A stretch of DNA of 64,000 nt from Hymenobacter duratus. GTDB lineage: Bacteria; Bacteroidota; Bacteroidia; Cytophagales; Hymenobacteraceae. Under the pieces are notes generated by a model. The model was given only the letters and a program-made list of their open reading frames with translations. It did no database searches and was not told where the DNA came from. The stretch's first letter is position 1; every line of letters starts with the position of its first letter. Shown here piece after piece: positions 44,067 to 53,777 of the stretch. The stretch lies in the NCBI RefSeq assembly GCF_014698995.1, contig NZ_JACWZZ010000003.1:372001-436000 (forward strand), read 5' to 3'. The position numbers and the translations under genes were made by a program.

Positions 44067-44987
44067 TTAGCGCACCTTCCCGCGCTTCACCATATACGCA
44101 TACAGGACCTTATCAAACGGCTCCCGGATATCCACTGGTACGAAGTCGATTTTGTACTGCCCACAGCGTAGCGCCAGTTCGTGCTCATACGCCTGCATGG
44201 CGGCGCGGTATTGCTCCCGCACCTGCGACGGCTGCAGCTTCACAGTTTCGCCCGTTTCAATATCCTCGAACAGATACGGCCGGTCCTGGAAGTCAAAATC
44301 AGACTCGGTGCTGCGGTCCATGATATGAAACAGCAGCACTTCGTGGTGCTGGTGGCGCAGGTGCTGCAGGGCAGCCAGCGTGGCCGTTTGCTCTTCCGGG
44401 GCGCGGCCCAGCATATCCGAAAACAGCACCACCAACGAGCGTTTTGGAATCTGTTGCGCTATGGTATGAATGACGCCTGACACGTCGGTAGACGTATGGA
44501 TTGAGCTGGCCGGACGCTCTAGAAGCTGCTGCAACGCCAGCAGCAACGTGTGGCGGTGGGTGCTGGTGGAGCGCACCGGCGTCTGCAGCTCTACCTGGCT
44601 GGAGAACGTAACGAGCCCGACGGCGTCGCGCTGCTTCTGGAGCAGCGTGGTGAGGGCTGCCGCGCACAGCACCGCAAACCGCAGCTTGTCGTGGCCGGGC
44701 TCGGGGTAGTACATGCTGGGGCTGACATCGAGCAGCAGATGGCAGCGGAGGTTGGTTTCCTCCTCGTAACGCTTCACAAACAGCTTGTCGGTGCGGGCGA
44801 ATACCTTCCAATCGAGGTGGCGGGTGCTTTCACCGGGGTTGTAGAGCCGGTGCTCCGAAAACTCTACCGAGAAGCCGTGGTAGGGCGACTGGTGCAGGCC
44901 CGTGATGAAGCCTTCCACCAGCTGGCGAGCCAGGAATTCCAGGTTTTCGAACGAGCGGACGGCGGCCAGATCAAGAGGTTGAGCCAT
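44067..44987 (-). CDS. DUF58 domain protein, second copy
   Basis: Protein of 306 aa with the DUF58 signature SVEFSEHRLYNPGESTRHLDW near 40-60 and a VWA-like DVSPS at about 100. It differs from the copy at 28647 throughout and stands without BatA or BatD neighbours. In Bacteroidota such a copy usually sits next to moxR, which is not in this window. Start MAQPLDLAAVRSFENLEFLA at 44987. Confidence 0.86.
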   Translation of the reverse strand: MAQPLDLAAVRSFENLEFLARQLVEGFITGLHQSPYHGFSVEFSEHRLYNPGESTRHLDWKVFARTDKLFVKRYEEETNLRCHLLLDVSPSMYYPEPGHDKLRFAVLCAAALTTLLQKQRDAVGLVTFSSQVELQTPVRSTSTHRHTLLLALQQLLERPASSIHTSTDVSGVIHTIAQQIPKRSLVVLFSDMLGRAPEEQTATLAALQHLRHQHHEVLLFHIMDRSTESDFDFQDRPYLFEDIETGETVKLQPSQVREQYRAAMQAYEHELALRCGQYKIDFVPVDIREPFDKVLYAYMVKRGKVR

Positions 44988-45298
44988 AGATACAATACGG
45001 GCAAAGCAAAAGAAGCAGTACGCAGTTTCACTACGCCCTGCGCCTCAAAGAAACAAAGAAGTACAGAAGGTGGCTCAGGCATAGCACCAATCGGATATAC
45101 TACAGATTTCATCCTGCCATATTCCAATGAGCAGCGTTTGAACAAAACCGATTATTTTACCGAATTATTGCGTTTCGCCAAGATATTCAAGGATTTACAT
45201 CAGAAACGAGGCCTCAAAATTTTTATATCATGCGCAGTAGTTGTACTTTGGCCTGAAATTCAACCATCTTGGAATAACAAAACTTTACAGAAGGCCCC
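44988..45298. promoter_or_regulatory. Divergent intergenic region upstream of the DUF3276 gene
   Basis: These 311 bases hold no gene. They are more AT-rich than the flanks. The only promoter-like string I see for the plus strand is GTACTTTGG near 45244, an imperfect -7 element. Confidence 0.35.
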
Positions 45299-45646
45299 GT
45301 GGAAGAACGTCACGACCAAGAAGAAATTTACTCCCAGCGCATTAAAGCGGGCAAACGCACGTACTTTTTCGACGTGAAAGCCACCCGCGGCCAGGACTAT
45401 TATCTGACCATCACGGAAAGCAAGCGCAAGCTCCGTGACGACGACACTTTCTCCTATGAGAAGCACAAGATTTTCCTGTACAAGGAAGACTTCCTGAAGT
45501 TCGTGGATGCGCTGCAGGATGCCGTGGAATATGTGCGCGAAGAGTTGCTGACGCCGGAAGAGGTGGCCGAATTGGACCGCCCGCGCCCGGCCTATGAGGA
45601 GCGCGAAGCCGGCTTCAACCCGAACCGCGCCGACGACAACTACTAA
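45299..45646 (+). CDS. DUF3276 (PUR-alpha-like) nucleic-acid-binding protein
   Basis: Protein of 115 aa with GTG start at 45299. The core IYSQRIKAGKRTYFFDVKAT, YYLTITESKRK and FLYKEDFLKFVDALQDAVEYV matches the single-repeat PUR domain found in Bacteroidota and spirochaetes, which binds single-stranded DNA or RNA as a dimer. An acidic, Pro/Asn-rich tail follows. The absence of an ATG upstream in frame supports GTG. A strong hairpin follows at 45696. Confidence 0.88.
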   Translation: MEERHDQEEIYSQRIKAGKRTYFFDVKATRGQDYYLTITESKRKLRDDDTFSYEKHKIFLYKEDFLKFVDALQDAVEYVREELLTPEEVAELDRPRPAYEEREAGFNPNRADDNY

Positions 45647-45695
45647 TTTCAGAAAAGCCTAGCGAAACAGTCCTACAAAAAAGCTCTTCGTTTCC

Positions 45696-45739
45696 CACCG
45701 CACGGCGCGCCCGGCTTCGGCCAGGGCGCGCCGTCGTGG
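45696..45739. terminator. GC-rich hairpin after the DUF3276 gene
   Basis: Arms ACGGCGCGCCC (45702-45712) and GGGCGCGCCGT (45724-45734), extended by CCAC/GTGG outside. The T tract is short (GGTTTCTG), so termination efficiency is uncertain. Confidence 0.55.
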
Positions 45740-45749
45740 TTTCTGTGCA

Positions 45750-45848
45750 CTAGAGTGCGTAGTACTGGCTAACCAACAGCAACACGCCGGCAGCCACATA
45801 AAAGCCTAGGCGCTGTAATTTCTGAGCGGGTTTATGGTGTTCACACAT
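45750..45848 (-). CDS. Small transmembrane protein of 32 aa
   Basis: ATG at 45848, TAG at 45752-45750. The protein begins MCEHHKPAQKLQRLGFYV and continues into one hydrophobic helix (YVAAGVLLLVSQYYAL) that reaches the C-terminus. The charged start followed by a clean single helix, and the lack of other coding in this 364-bp gap, favour a real small membrane protein. No strong ribosome binding site is seen, which is normal in Bacteroidota. Function unknown. Confidence 0.5.
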   Translation of the reverse strand: MCEHHKPAQKLQRLGFYVAAGVLLLVSQYYAL

Positions 45849-45944
45849 GCCCGCCTAACAGAAGCAGTGCCGCCTCTGGTTCACTGGCACACCTACCCGG
45901 TGCAACGGACTCAGATCAGCCGTGCTTTCCCCAAAAAAGCCCCG

Positions 45945-45952
45945 TACCTTTG
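45945..45952 (+). promoter_or_regulatory. -7 element of ychF
   Basis: TACCTTTG matches TAnnTTTG, 58 nt before the ychF start codon. The -33 region is not clear. Confidence 0.45.
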
Positions 45953-46010
45953 CCCCCGCGAATTGAGCCAGTAGCTCAGCGCACCATTTCACCACTCACT
46001 ATTCCATCTT

Positions 46011-47108
46011 ATGGGTCTCCGCTGCGGTATCGTCGGCCTGCCAAACGTCGGCAAATCCACGCTTTTCAACGCTCTTTCCAATGCCAAGGCCGAATCGGCC
46101 AACTATCCGTTCTGCACCATCGAGCCGAACGTGGGCGTGATTACCGTGCCCGACGAGCGGCTTCAGATTCTGGAGGCGCTGGTAAATCCGAAGCGCGTGC
46201 TGCCCACCATCATTGAGTTCGTGGACATTGCCGGGCTCGTGAAAGGGGCTTCGAAGGGCGAAGGACTGGGCAACAAATTCCTGGCGAACATCCGGGAGGT
46301 AGATGCCATCATTCACGTGGTGCGCTGCTTCGACGACCCCAACATCGTGCACGTAGCCGGCGGCGTTGATCCGGTGTTCGACAAGGATGTAATTGATACC
46401 GAGCTGCAGATCAAGGATTTGGAGAGCGTCGACAAGAAGCTCATCAAGTCGGAGCGCGCAGCCAAGGGCGGCGATGCTGTGGCCAAGAAGGAAGTAGCGG
46501 CGCTGCAGAAATTCAAGGCGGCGCTGGAAGACGGCCAGAATGCCCGCGCCGTGCAGGCTACGCCCGAGGAGCTGGAAGCCGTTGCGGATCTGCAGCTGCT
46601 CACCATCAAGCCCGTGATTTATGTGGCCAACGTAGACGAGGCCAGCATCACGAATGGCAACGCCCACACGGCGGCCCTGCAGGCGCACGTAGCGAAGGAA
46701 GGCGCTGAAGTAGTACTGGTATCGGCCGCTATTGAGTCGCAGATTGCGGAGATGGAAGACCCCGAGGAAAAGGAAATGTTCCTGGGCGAGTATGGCCTCA
46801 CCGAATCCGGCCTGAACCGCCTGATCCGCGCTTCCTACTCCCTGCTGAACCTGATTACGTACTTCACGGCCGGCGTACAGGAAGTACGCGCCTGGACTAT
46901 CCACCGCGGCGACAAAGCACCGGCCGCGGCCGGCGTTATCCACTCCGACTTTGAGAAAGGCTTCATTCGCGCCGAGGTAATTAAGCTGGCTGACTACCAG
47001 GAATACAAGACTGAGGTAAAGATTAAAGAAGCCGGTAAGATGGCTGTGGAAGGCAAAGAATACGTGGTGCAGGATGGCGACATCATGCACTTCCGCTTCA
47101 ACGTCTAA
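46011..47108 (+). CDS. ychF: Redox-regulated ATPase YchF
   Basis: Obg-superfamily P-loop protein of 365 aa. The P loop is [14 protein letters not shown] near residue 8, the G3 motif lies in [20 protein letters not shown], and instead of NKxD it has YVANVDE, which explains the ATP preference of YchF. The C-terminal TGS-like domain ends [15 protein letters not shown], as in all family members. It binds ribosomes and responds to oxidative stress. The PhnA-like gene follows after 14 nt. Confidence 0.96.
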   Translation: MGLRCGIVGLPNVGKSTLFNALSNAKAESANYPFCTIEPNVGVITVPDERLQILEALVNPKRVLPTIIEFVDIAGLVKGASKGEGLGNKFLANIREVDAIIHVVRCFDDPNIVHVAGGVDPVFDKDVIDTELQIKDLESVDKKLIKSERAAKGGDAVAKKEVAALQKFKAALEDGQNARAVQATPEELEAVADLQLLTIKPVIYVANVDEASITNGNAHTAALQAHVAKEGAEVVLVSAAIESQIAEMEDPEEKEMFLGEYGLTESGLNRLIRASYSLLNLITYFTAGVQEVRAWTIHRGDKAPAAAGVIHSDFEKGFIRAEVIKLADYQEYKTEVKIKEAGKMAVEGKEYVVQDGDIMHFRFNV

Positions 47109-47122
47109 CTTCCTCCGTACCT

Positions 47123-47332
47123 ATGGATGTAAAAGACAGCAACGGCAACCTGCTCGCGGAAGGCGACTCAGTGACGCTCATCAAGGACCTGAAAGTGAAG
47201 GGCTCTTCGCTCACGCTCAAGCGCGGTACCGTGGTCAAGAACATCCGCCTCACCAACAGCCCCGCTGAAATTGAGGGTCGTGCTGGTGGCAGCACCATGG
47301 TACTCAAGACCGAATTTCTGAAGAAAGCCTAG
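47123..47332 (+). CDS. PhnA-domain small protein
   Basis: Protein of 69 aa matching the C-terminal PhnA (YjdM) domain: [25 protein letters not shown] and [20 protein letters not shown]. It lacks the N-terminal zinc ribbon of full PhnA, as is common in Bacteroidota. Despite the name there is no evidence of phosphonate metabolism. It is probably co-transcribed with ychF and ends before a terminator. Confidence 0.9.
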   Translation: MDVKDSNGNLLAEGDSVTLIKDLKVKGSSLTLKRGTVVKNIRLTNSPAEIEGRAGGSTMVLKTEFLKKA

Positions 47333-47381
47333 CGTCGTTTCTTTGGCCGCGCTATCAGTATCAGGCCAGCCATTGCAAAAT

Positions 47382-47416
47382 AAAAAAGCCCCTCCGTTCA
47401 TCGGAGAGGCTTTTTT
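47382..47416. terminator. Bidirectional terminator between the PhnA-like gene and icd
   Basis: Arms AAAAAAGCC(C)CTCCG and CGGAG(A)GGCTTTTTT with a short loop, lying between convergent genes. Confidence 0.8.
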
Positions 47417-47434
47417 GCAAGTAGTTCACAAGAG

Positions 47435-48667
47435 CTATTTGCCCAGCTTGGCTTTCAGGTTAGTGTCCAGCGCTTCCAGAAACTCCTCAGTGTAGAGGTA
47501 GTCGCGGCCGTGCTCCACTTTGTTGCCGTGGATGCAGACGGCCAGGTCCTTGGTCATCTTGCCGCTTTCCACGGTTTCGATGCACACCTGCTCCAGCTTG
47601 TGGCAGAAGTCAATCAGCTCTTGGTTGTTGTCCAACTTGCCGCGGAACTCCAGACCGCGCGTCCAGGCGAAAATGCTGGCAATCGGGTTCGTGGAGGTAG
47701 GCTTGCCTTTCTGATGGTCGCGGTAGTGGCGCGTGACGGTGCCGTGGGCGGCTTCAGCCTCCATCGTGCCGCCGTCGGGCGTTACCAGCGTAGAAGTCAT
47801 CAGGCCGAGCGAGCCGAAGCCCTGGGCTACCGTGTCGGACTGCACGTCGCCGTCGTAGTTTTTGCAGGCCCACACAAAGTTGCCGCTCCATTTCAGGGCC
47901 GAGGCCACCATGTCGTCAATCAGACGGTGCTCGTAGGTGATGCCGGCAGCTTGGAACTTTGCCAGGTAATCCTGCTCATAGATTTCCTGGAAGATGTCCT
48001 TGAAGCGGCCATCGTACTTCTTCAGGATGGTGTTTTTGGTGCTCAAATACAGCGGCCAGCCTTTCATCAGGGCCTGGTTGAAGCAGGCGTGGGCGAAGCC
48101 ACGGATGGACTCGTCGGTGTTGTACATGGCCAGAGCCACGCCGTCGCCCTTGAAGTTGTACACCTCAAACGACTGTGCCTCGCCGCCGTCCTCGGGCGTG
48201 AAGGTGATGGTGAGTTTGCCTTTACCCTTGGTTACGAAGTCGGTGGCGCGGTACTGGTCGCCGAAGGCATGGCGGCCGATGCAGATGGGGGCCGTCCAGT
48301 TGGGCACAAGGCGCGGCACGTTGCTCATCACAATCGGCTCGCGGAATACGGTGCCGTCTAGGATGTTCCGAATGGTACCGTTCGGCGACTTCCACATCTG
48401 CTTGAGGTTGAACTCCTTCACGCGCTCCTCGTCGGGCGTAATGGTGGCGCACTTGATGCCCACGCCGTACTGCTTAATGGCGTTGGCCGCATCAATGGTC
48501 ACCTGGTCGTTGGTTTCGTCGCGGTACTCAATGCCCAGGTCGTAGTACTTAATGTCCAGTTCCAGGTACGGGGTAATGAGTTTGTCTTTGATGAATTTCC
48601 AGATGATGCGCGTCATTTCGTCGCCATCCAGCTCTACTACGGGGTTGGCTACCTTGATTTTGGCCAT
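47435..48667 (-). CDS. icd: NADP-dependent isocitrate dehydrogenase
   Basis: Enzyme of 410 aa of the homodimeric, eukaryote-like type, oxidising isocitrate to 2-oxoglutarate in the TCA cycle. It opens [21 protein letters not shown]. Substrate-binding [12 protein letters not shown] and the metal region [19 protein letters not shown] are intact, as is [17 protein letters not shown] for NADP. Length is standard. The upstream 287 bp (48668-48954) contain no other gene. Confidence 0.96.
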   Translation of the reverse strand: MAKIKVANPVVELDGDEMTRIIWKFIKDKLITPYLELDIKYYDLGIEYRDETNDQVTIDAANAIKQYGVGIKCATITPDEERVKEFNLKQMWKSPNGTIRNILDGTVFREPIVMSNVPRLVPNWTAPICIGRHAFGDQYRATDFVTKGKGKLTITFTPEDGGEAQSFEVYNFKGDGVALAMYNTDESIRGFAHACFNQALMKGWPLYLSTKNTILKKYDGRFKDIFQEIYEQDYLAKFQAAGITYEHRLIDDMVASALKWSGNFVWACKNYDGDVQSDTVAQGFGSLGLMTSTLVTPDGGTMEAEAAHGTVTRHYRDHQKGKPTSTNPIASIFAWTRGLEFRGKLDNNQELIDFCHKLEQVCIETVESGKMTKDLAVCIHGNKVEHGRDYLYTEEFLEALDTNLKAKLGK

Positions 48668-48954
48668 TTTTACAGTCTTAAGGGTGGGTTTAGAGTAACT
48701 TGCGTTGCGAAAGACGCGGCTGCCGGCACTATGTCAGCTGCCGCCGCCTTCTGAAGAGGCACTTGCCGGGGCCAAATTAAGTGAGATTTGCTGCCCCGCC
48801 GCAAGGTGATTCCTATAAGACAGGTATCCTGCTTGTTTTCAGCAGACTATCCTGCTCCAAGACAGTCTGAACAGAGCCATGCAAACCTACTGGCTGCTGA
48901 GCGGCATACATATGAGGCTGGCGGCATTGCAGAAAGGGCACTGGTTGCGGACGC

Positions 48955-49332
48955 TTATTTCACAACCAGCGTACCGCGCAGCATACCCATGCCGCAGGTA
49001 AACGAAAACCGGCCGGCTTGCTGGGGCAGCAGCTCTACCAAGGTAGTTTTGAAGGCCGGCAGGTCGCGCCGAATCCGAAAATCCGGGATTAGCAGCTCCT
49101 CCGAGCAGGAGTTTTCCTCGTCGCGGTAGAAGCGGAGCTGTACAGGCTTGCCGCGCTCCACTTCAATAACGTCGGGGGCATAGCCGCCCTTGACGGTGAT
49201 GTCCACTTCCTGCAGGCCGCCAGCGGCTGAAACTGCGCTGACTGTCTGCCGCGTTGAGAAGAAAAAGTACCACAATACAAGGGCCGCCAGACTGATACCG
49301 CCCAGCGTAACCAGAATTTCCGAGATATCCAT
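48955..49332 (-). CDS. Membrane-anchored cupredoxin-like protein beside a copper ATPase
   Basis: Protein of 125 aa: one N-terminal membrane helix (LVTLGGISLAALVLWYFFF) and a Cupredoxin_1 fold (about 45-125). Likely metal ligands are Cys near 83 (ENSCSEELL) and the Cys-Met cluster FTCGMGM near 112-118; no histidine is present in the domain. This sulfur-only set is closer to Cu(I)-handling cupredoxins such as pneumococcal CupA than to plastocyanin. It starts 4 nt after the ATPase stop, so it is co-expressed and may hand Cu(I) to or from the pump. Confidence 0.82.
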   Translation of the reverse strand: MDISEILVTLGGISLAALVLWYFFFSTRQTVSAVSAAGGLQEVDITVKGGYAPDVIEVERGKPVQLRFYRDEENSCSEELLIPDFRIRRDLPAFKTTLVELLPQQAGRFSFTCGMGMLRGTLVVK

Positions 49333-49336
49333 TTGT

Positions 49337-51610
49337 TCAGGAAGCTTGGCGAGGATGAAAGGCGCGCAGGCGCAACGAGTTGGTGAGCACCGATACCGAG
49401 CTCAGGGCCATGGCGCCAGCGGCCAGCATTGGCGAAAGCAGCCACCCGAAAACGGGATACAGTAAGCCGGCCGCAATAGGTATGCCCAGCGTGTTGTAGA
49501 TGAAGGCGAAAAACAGGTTTTGCCGGATGGTACGGATAGTTTGCCTGCTTAGCTCGATGGCCGTTACCACGCCGTGCAAGTCGGAGCGCATCAGCGTGAT
49601 GCCGGCGGCTTCCATGGCCACATCCGTGCCCGCCCCAATGGCCAGACCGATATCCGCCTGTGCCAGCGCCGGCGCATCGTTGATACCGTCACCGACCATG
49701 GCTACCGTGCGTCCTTCGGCCTGCAGCTCTTTTACCTTGCCGGCCTTGTCCTGAGGCAATACCTCCGCGAAGTAGCGCGAAATGCCTACCTGCGCGGCCA
49801 CCTGCGCGGCGGTCTGGGGGTTGTCGCCGGTCATCATGACCACCTCCATGCCCATAGCCTGCAGCCGCCAGATAGCCGCCGCCGACGTTTCCCGAACGGT
49901 ATCGGCAATCCCGATTACCGCCACGGCCTGCCTGTCTACGGCAACGTAGAGCACCGTTTTGGCCGCGCGTAGCAGCGTTTCGGCCTGAGCAGTCAGCTCC
50001 GGCGAAAGCAGGATGCCTTCCTCACTGAGCAGCCGCTGGTTGCCGATGAGAACAGCCTGCCCTTCGACGCTGGCAGCGGCTCCTTTGCCTTCAATTGCCC
50101 GAAAATCAGAGGCCACTAAATTGGCTGTATTCTGGGCAGCGGCGTAGCGCACGACGGCTTCGGCCAATGGGTGCTCACTCTGCCGCTCCACCGCCGACAC
50201 TACCTGCAGCACCCGACTCGCATCCTGACCGAGAGCTACGAAATCTGTAACGGCCGGCTCACCGCGGGTGATAGTTCCGGTTTTATCGAGGAGCACCGTT
50301 GTAACCTGATGGGCCTTCTCCAGTGCTTCAGCGCTACGAATCAGGACGCCGTGCTCGGCGCCTTTTCCGGTGCTGACCATAATGGCAGTTGGCGTGGCCA
50401 GCCCCAATGCGCAAGGGCAGGCAATGATGAGCACCGCCACAAAGTTGACCAGGGCCAGCGGCAGGCGCGTAGCTACCGGGGCCAGATCAAACCAGAGCAC
50501 AAACGTGAGGATGGCAATGACCAGGACCGTAGGCACAAAGATGGCACTCACCTTATCGGCCAGCCGCTGGATGGGCGCGCGGCTACCCTGGGCCTCTTCT
50601 ACCAGCTTCACAATCCGGGAAAGCATGGTATCGGCTCCTACTTTGGTGACGCGGAAACGGAAGGAGCCGGTCTTGTTGAGCGTAGCCCCAAACACCGGGT
50701 CGCCGGCGGTTTTCTCTACGGGCAGGCTTTCGCCGGTGAGCATGGCTTCGTCAACGGCCGAGCGGCCTTCCTCCAGAATGCCGTCGGTAGCTACTTTCTC
50801 GCCGGGGCGCACCACTACCAGGTCGCCCAGCCGCACCTGCTCGATGGGCACGTCCACTTCCTGCCCATCGGGCCGCACGAGGCGGGCCGTGCGGGCCTGC
50901 AGCCCCATCAGGGCCTTGATGGCCGCCGAGGTCTGGGTTTTGGCCCGCATTTCCAGCACTTTTCCCAGCAGAATCAGGGCAATGATGGTGGCGGTGGTAT
51001 CATAATACACTTCCGGCATCAGCCCGCGGCTGGTAAAAAAGCCAGGCACCACGGTAGCGGCCAGGCTATAGAGGAACGCGGCGCCGGTTCCCACGGCAAT
51101 CAGGGTGTCCATGTTGGCCGCCCGATGTCGGAAGCCATTCCAGGCGGAGGTGTAGAACTCGCGGCCGCTGTAGAGCAGCACCGGCAGCGTGAGCAGCAGC
51201 AGCGCATAGTTCAGCCCCTGCATGTTCACGTGCGCCAGCAGCGCCGGCCAGAGCATGAGCATACTCAGCGGCATGATAACGACGGCCAGGCCGGCCGCCA
51301 CCCAGAACCGGCGCTTAAGCTTCTGATACGCCGCCGCTTTCTGCCGGTCTAGGTCGGCGCTGCGCTCAGCGGCACTGGTATCGGGCGCACGCTCCGCTAC
51401 GCCGTAGCCCGAGCTGATAACAGCCTCCCGGAGCGTAGCTGGTGTAGCCTGGGTAGGCACGTAGTCTATAGTGGCTTTTTCGGTGGCGAAGTTGACCATG
51501 GCCCGCTGCACGCCCGGCGTACGGCTCAGCGCCTTCTCCACGAAGGAAGCGCAGGAGGCACAGGTCATGCCCTCAATGTCGAGGGTTTCGGTTTTAATGT
51601 CAGGTTCCAT
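49337..51610 (-). CDS. copA: Copper-translocating P1B-type ATPase
   Basis: Membrane pump of 757 aa. It has one N-terminal HMA domain with [15 protein letters not shown] (about 14-28), eight membrane helices, the Cu(I) motif [15 protein letters not shown], the phosphorylation site [15 protein letters not shown] (P1B signature) and the hinge [16 protein letters not shown]. All these point to Cu(I) export, CopA/CopB-1B-1 type. The cupredoxin-like gene is downstream with a 4-nt gap. No copper regulator is seen next to it. Confidence 0.95.
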   Translation of the reverse strand: MEPDIKTETLDIEGMTCASCASFVEKALSRTPGVQRAMVNFATEKATIDYVPTQATPATLREAVISSGYGVAERAPDTSAAERSADLDRQKAAAYQKLKRRFWVAAGLAVVIMPLSMLMLWPALLAHVNMQGLNYALLLLTLPVLLYSGREFYTSAWNGFRHRAANMDTLIAVGTGAAFLYSLAATVVPGFFTSRGLMPEVYYDTTATIIALILLGKVLEMRAKTQTSAAIKALMGLQARTARLVRPDGQEVDVPIEQVRLGDLVVVRPGEKVATDGILEEGRSAVDEAMLTGESLPVEKTAGDPVFGATLNKTGSFRFRVTKVGADTMLSRIVKLVEEAQGSRAPIQRLADKVSAIFVPTVLVIAILTFVLWFDLAPVATRLPLALVNFVAVLIIACPCALGLATPTAIMVSTGKGAEHGVLIRSAEALEKAHQVTTVLLDKTGTITRGEPAVTDFVALGQDASRVLQVVSAVERQSEHPLAEAVVRYAAAQNTANLVASDFRAIEGKGAAASVEGQAVLIGNQRLLSEEGILLSPELTAQAETLLRAAKTVLYVAVDRQAVAVIGIADTVRETSAAAIWRLQAMGMEVVMMTGDNPQTAAQVAAQVGISRYFAEVLPQDKAGKVKELQAEGRTVAMVGDGINDAPALAQADIGLAIGAGTDVAMEAAGITLMRSDLHGVVTAIELSRQTIRTIRQNLFFAFIYNTLGIPIAAGLLYPVFGWLLSPMLAAGAMALSSVSVLTNSLRLRAFHPRQAS

Positions 51611-51969
51611 AAGATGCAGAATACTCTTTGATTCCCACGCGTTGCGCTTGGCGGCGACTGGCTAAAATCCATTACAAAGGAACATTCGCTCTTGCGCAAG
51701 GTTGGTATGAAATCCTGAGAAACACTTGCAAAATTCGAGTCCTCGGCGGGTTATTGCTGGTGTGGGCGCTACTGCTGGTTGTTGCCGAGAGTGGCTGCCC
51801 CCTGTTCCGGTAGTAGCACAACCGGCTGCTGCGGCATGACTTTGCCATGAACCCAGCGGTTTTCGGAGCCTTTCCCGGGTACTTCCGGTTACAGGTGGCC
51901 GGTTTATCCGTACTTGTGTCCCCGGCTGAAGCGGTAGGTACTGCTTTTGTCCAGCTCTATTCCTCTTTT
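51611..51969. other. Divergent intergenic region copA/desaturase
   Basis: These 359 bases separate divergent genes. A short open frame ending at 51813 encodes a hydrophobic C-terminus (LLLVWALLLVV), but it has no convincing start. I see no clear promoter match or repeat. Confidence 0.4.
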
Positions 51970-53046
51970 ATGAGTGCTTCCCTGAAGTTTACCAACGTTT
52001 CCCGCTCCACCTTTTTTGCCACTGTTCGCCAGCGGGTGGATGCTTATTTTCAGAGCCAGCAGCTCTCGCGCCACGCCAACGGGGCCATGTGGGCCAAAAC
52101 GATTTTCTTCCTGACCAGCTTTGTGGGCCTGTATTGCCTGATTCTTTTCGGAGAGTTTGGGCCGTGGGAACTGCTGGGGTTGGCGGCGCTGCTAGGCGCC
52201 TGCTGTGCCTTTATCGGCTTCAACATTTGCCACGACGCCATGCACGGGGCATTTTCGGCCAGCAAGCGTGTCAACAAGGTGTTCAGTCTGCTCTTCAATC
52301 TGATTGGGGCCAGCCCCTACGTGTGGACCATCACGCACAACATTGTGCACCACACCTACACCAACATTCCGGGCCACGACGAAGATATTGAGGTGGCGCC
52401 GGGCCTGGTTCGGCTTTCGGAAGAGGAGACATTGCGGCCGTGGCAGCGCTACCAGCATCTGTACGCGTTTCCGCTCTACGGGCTGGCTTCGCTGTCGTGG
52501 GTACTGCGCAAAGATTACCTCAAGTTCTTCAAGGATAAGATAGGCCAGCACCCCACTCCGAAGCACCCGCGGCGGGAGGTTATCAACCTGTTTGCCTACA
52601 AGGCGCTTTACTATCTGCTCTTTATTGTGGTGCCGTTGGTGGTGCTGGATATTACGTGGTGGCAGTTTGTGCTGGGCTTTCTGGGCCTGCACATCGTCGA
52701 GGGGCTGGTGCTGGGACTGGTGTTTCAGCTGGCCCACGTAGTGGAAGGCACGGCTTTCCCGTCGCCCGACGAAACAGGCGACCTGCAGGAGGCCTGGGCC
52801 GTGCATCAGCTCCGCACAACAGCTAACTTCTCGCCGCAGAGCCGCATAGCGGCCTTTCTGTGCGGCGGCCTGAACCGCCAGATCGAGCACCATCTTTTCC
52901 CCCGGGTCTGCCACATCCACTATCCGGCCATTTCGGCAATCGTCCGGCAGACGGCTCATGAGTTTGGGCTGCCTTATCTGGAAAATCCGACTTTCACCGG
53001 TGCGCTGCACTCGCACTACCGCATGCTGTATAAGCTGGGCCGGTAA
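51970..53046 (+). CDS. Fatty acid desaturase, acyl-lipid/acyl-CoA front-end type
   Basis: Membrane di-iron enzyme of 358 aa. Three histidine boxes are present: HDAMHG, HNIVHHTYTN and the front-end type box RQIEHHLFP (Gln in place of the first His), typical of linoleoyl-CoA (delta-6/delta-5) desaturase relatives. Four to six membrane helices lie between them. The start ATG 51970 is chosen since the longer frame adds 41 residues without a matching domain. It probably adjusts membrane fluidity; the regiospecificity is not readable. Confidence 0.9.
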   Translation: MSASLKFTNVSRSTFFATVRQRVDAYFQSQQLSRHANGAMWAKTIFFLTSFVGLYCLILFGEFGPWELLGLAALLGACCAFIGFNICHDAMHGAFSASKRVNKVFSLLFNLIGASPYVWTITHNIVHHTYTNIPGHDEDIEVAPGLVRLSEEETLRPWQRYQHLYAFPLYGLASLSWVLRKDYLKFFKDKIGQHPTPKHPRREVINLFAYKALYYLLFIVVPLVVLDITWWQFVLGFLGLHIVEGLVLGLVFQLAHVVEGTAFPSPDETGDLQEAWAVHQLRTTANFSPQSRIAAFLCGGLNRQIEHHLFPRVCHIHYPAISAIVRQTAHEFGLPYLENPTFTGALHSHYRMLYKLGR

Positions 53047-53090
53047 TCAGCCTGCTTGCCTGGAGGAAAATTCAGGTTCGTTCGTCTATT

Positions 53091-53120
53091 TTTGCCGAAG
53101 CCTTATGCGTTATACTTTTG
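53091..53120 (+). promoter_or_regulatory. Promoter of the small lipoprotein gene
   Basis: TTTG (53091-53094) and TACTTTTG (53113-53120) are 18 bp apart. The start codon follows 20 nt later. Confidence 0.55.
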
Positions 53121-53139
53121 GCTTTGTCACTACACTAGC

Positions 53140-53541
53140 ATGAACCGTCTCTCACTTCTACTGCTCAGTTTATCCCTGCTTGCCACGGCCTGCAAGAAAG
53201 ATCCATCCAAGCCTGACCCGAGCCTGGAAGGCCGCTGGAACTCCCGTAGCGCCACCGGATACAGCTATGATGCGGCCGGCCAGCTGCTCAGCCAGGATAG
53301 TGTGGCCGATGTGTCCTACTACATGGTCATCACGTCGGATTCGCTGAACTATTACGACATCACGAATGGCAGCTCCTGGGGCCGCCACAAGTACACCCGG
53401 CAGGGCAATACGCTGCAATACAGCCGCGCCAAATGCACCATTACGCGGCTAAGCGAGCATACACTCAGCCTGCGCTTTCAGAACGTCGACCGGGTGCCGA
53501 ACATGCCTTACTCGGAATGGGAAGACAATTATTCCCGCTAA
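53140..53541 (+). CDS. Hypothetical lipoprotein
   Basis: Protein of 133 aa from ATG 53140 (20 nt after the promoter): signal peptide with lipidated Cys18 (LLATAC), then a lipocalin-like small beta domain (LEGRWNSRSATGYSYD, YYMVITSDSLNYYD, NTLQYSRAKCTITRLSEHTL). This pattern is widespread in Bacteroidota lipocalin-like proteins. Function unknown. Confidence 0.72.
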   Translation: MNRLSLLLLSLSLLATACKKDPSKPDPSLEGRWNSRSATGYSYDAAGQLLSQDSVADVSYYMVITSDSLNYYDITNGSSWGRHKYTRQGNTLQYSRAKCTITRLSEHTLSLRFQNVDRVPNMPYSEWEDNYSR

Positions 53542-53777
53542 AAAAATCTGCAGCACCCGGTGCCGACTTCAGCAGACCGGAACCGCCTCAGCGAGCTGGG
53601 CTTTGCTGATAATATCGTCGGGTTCTTATATAAATTCCGCTTTTTCGGCAACAAGTGCTACTTTCCCAGTCTGGAGTTCTTTGTTCTGCCCGAGCCGGTT
53701 GGGTCTTCCGGCCGCAGGCTCTCCGGTGGTAGCAGAAACTTTCCTTTTCATAGTAGCCGAGTCTTTCCCCTTTTCTC
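53542..53777. other. Spacer without recognised gene
   Basis: These 236 bases are AT-richer in the middle and precede the STAS-like gene. No clear promoter consensus, repeat or RNA is seen. Confidence 0.4.

Noticed and set aside
45696..45739. Hairpin considered as a tRNA or small RNA
   Set aside because: No cloverleaf, no T-loop GTTCGA sequence; reads as a simple GC hairpin after a gene.
45999..47090. Minus-strand frame opposite ychF
   Set aside because: Shadow of an unmistakable YchF.
50171..51352. Plus-strand frame opposite copA
   Set aside because: Contains no domain and mirrors the P-type ATPase motifs.
51628..51813. 61-codon plus-strand frame with hydrophobic end upstream of the desaturase
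   Set aside because: The start lies among basic, unconserved-looking residues overlapping the copA promoter region; only the hydrophobic end looks protein-like, which is not enough.
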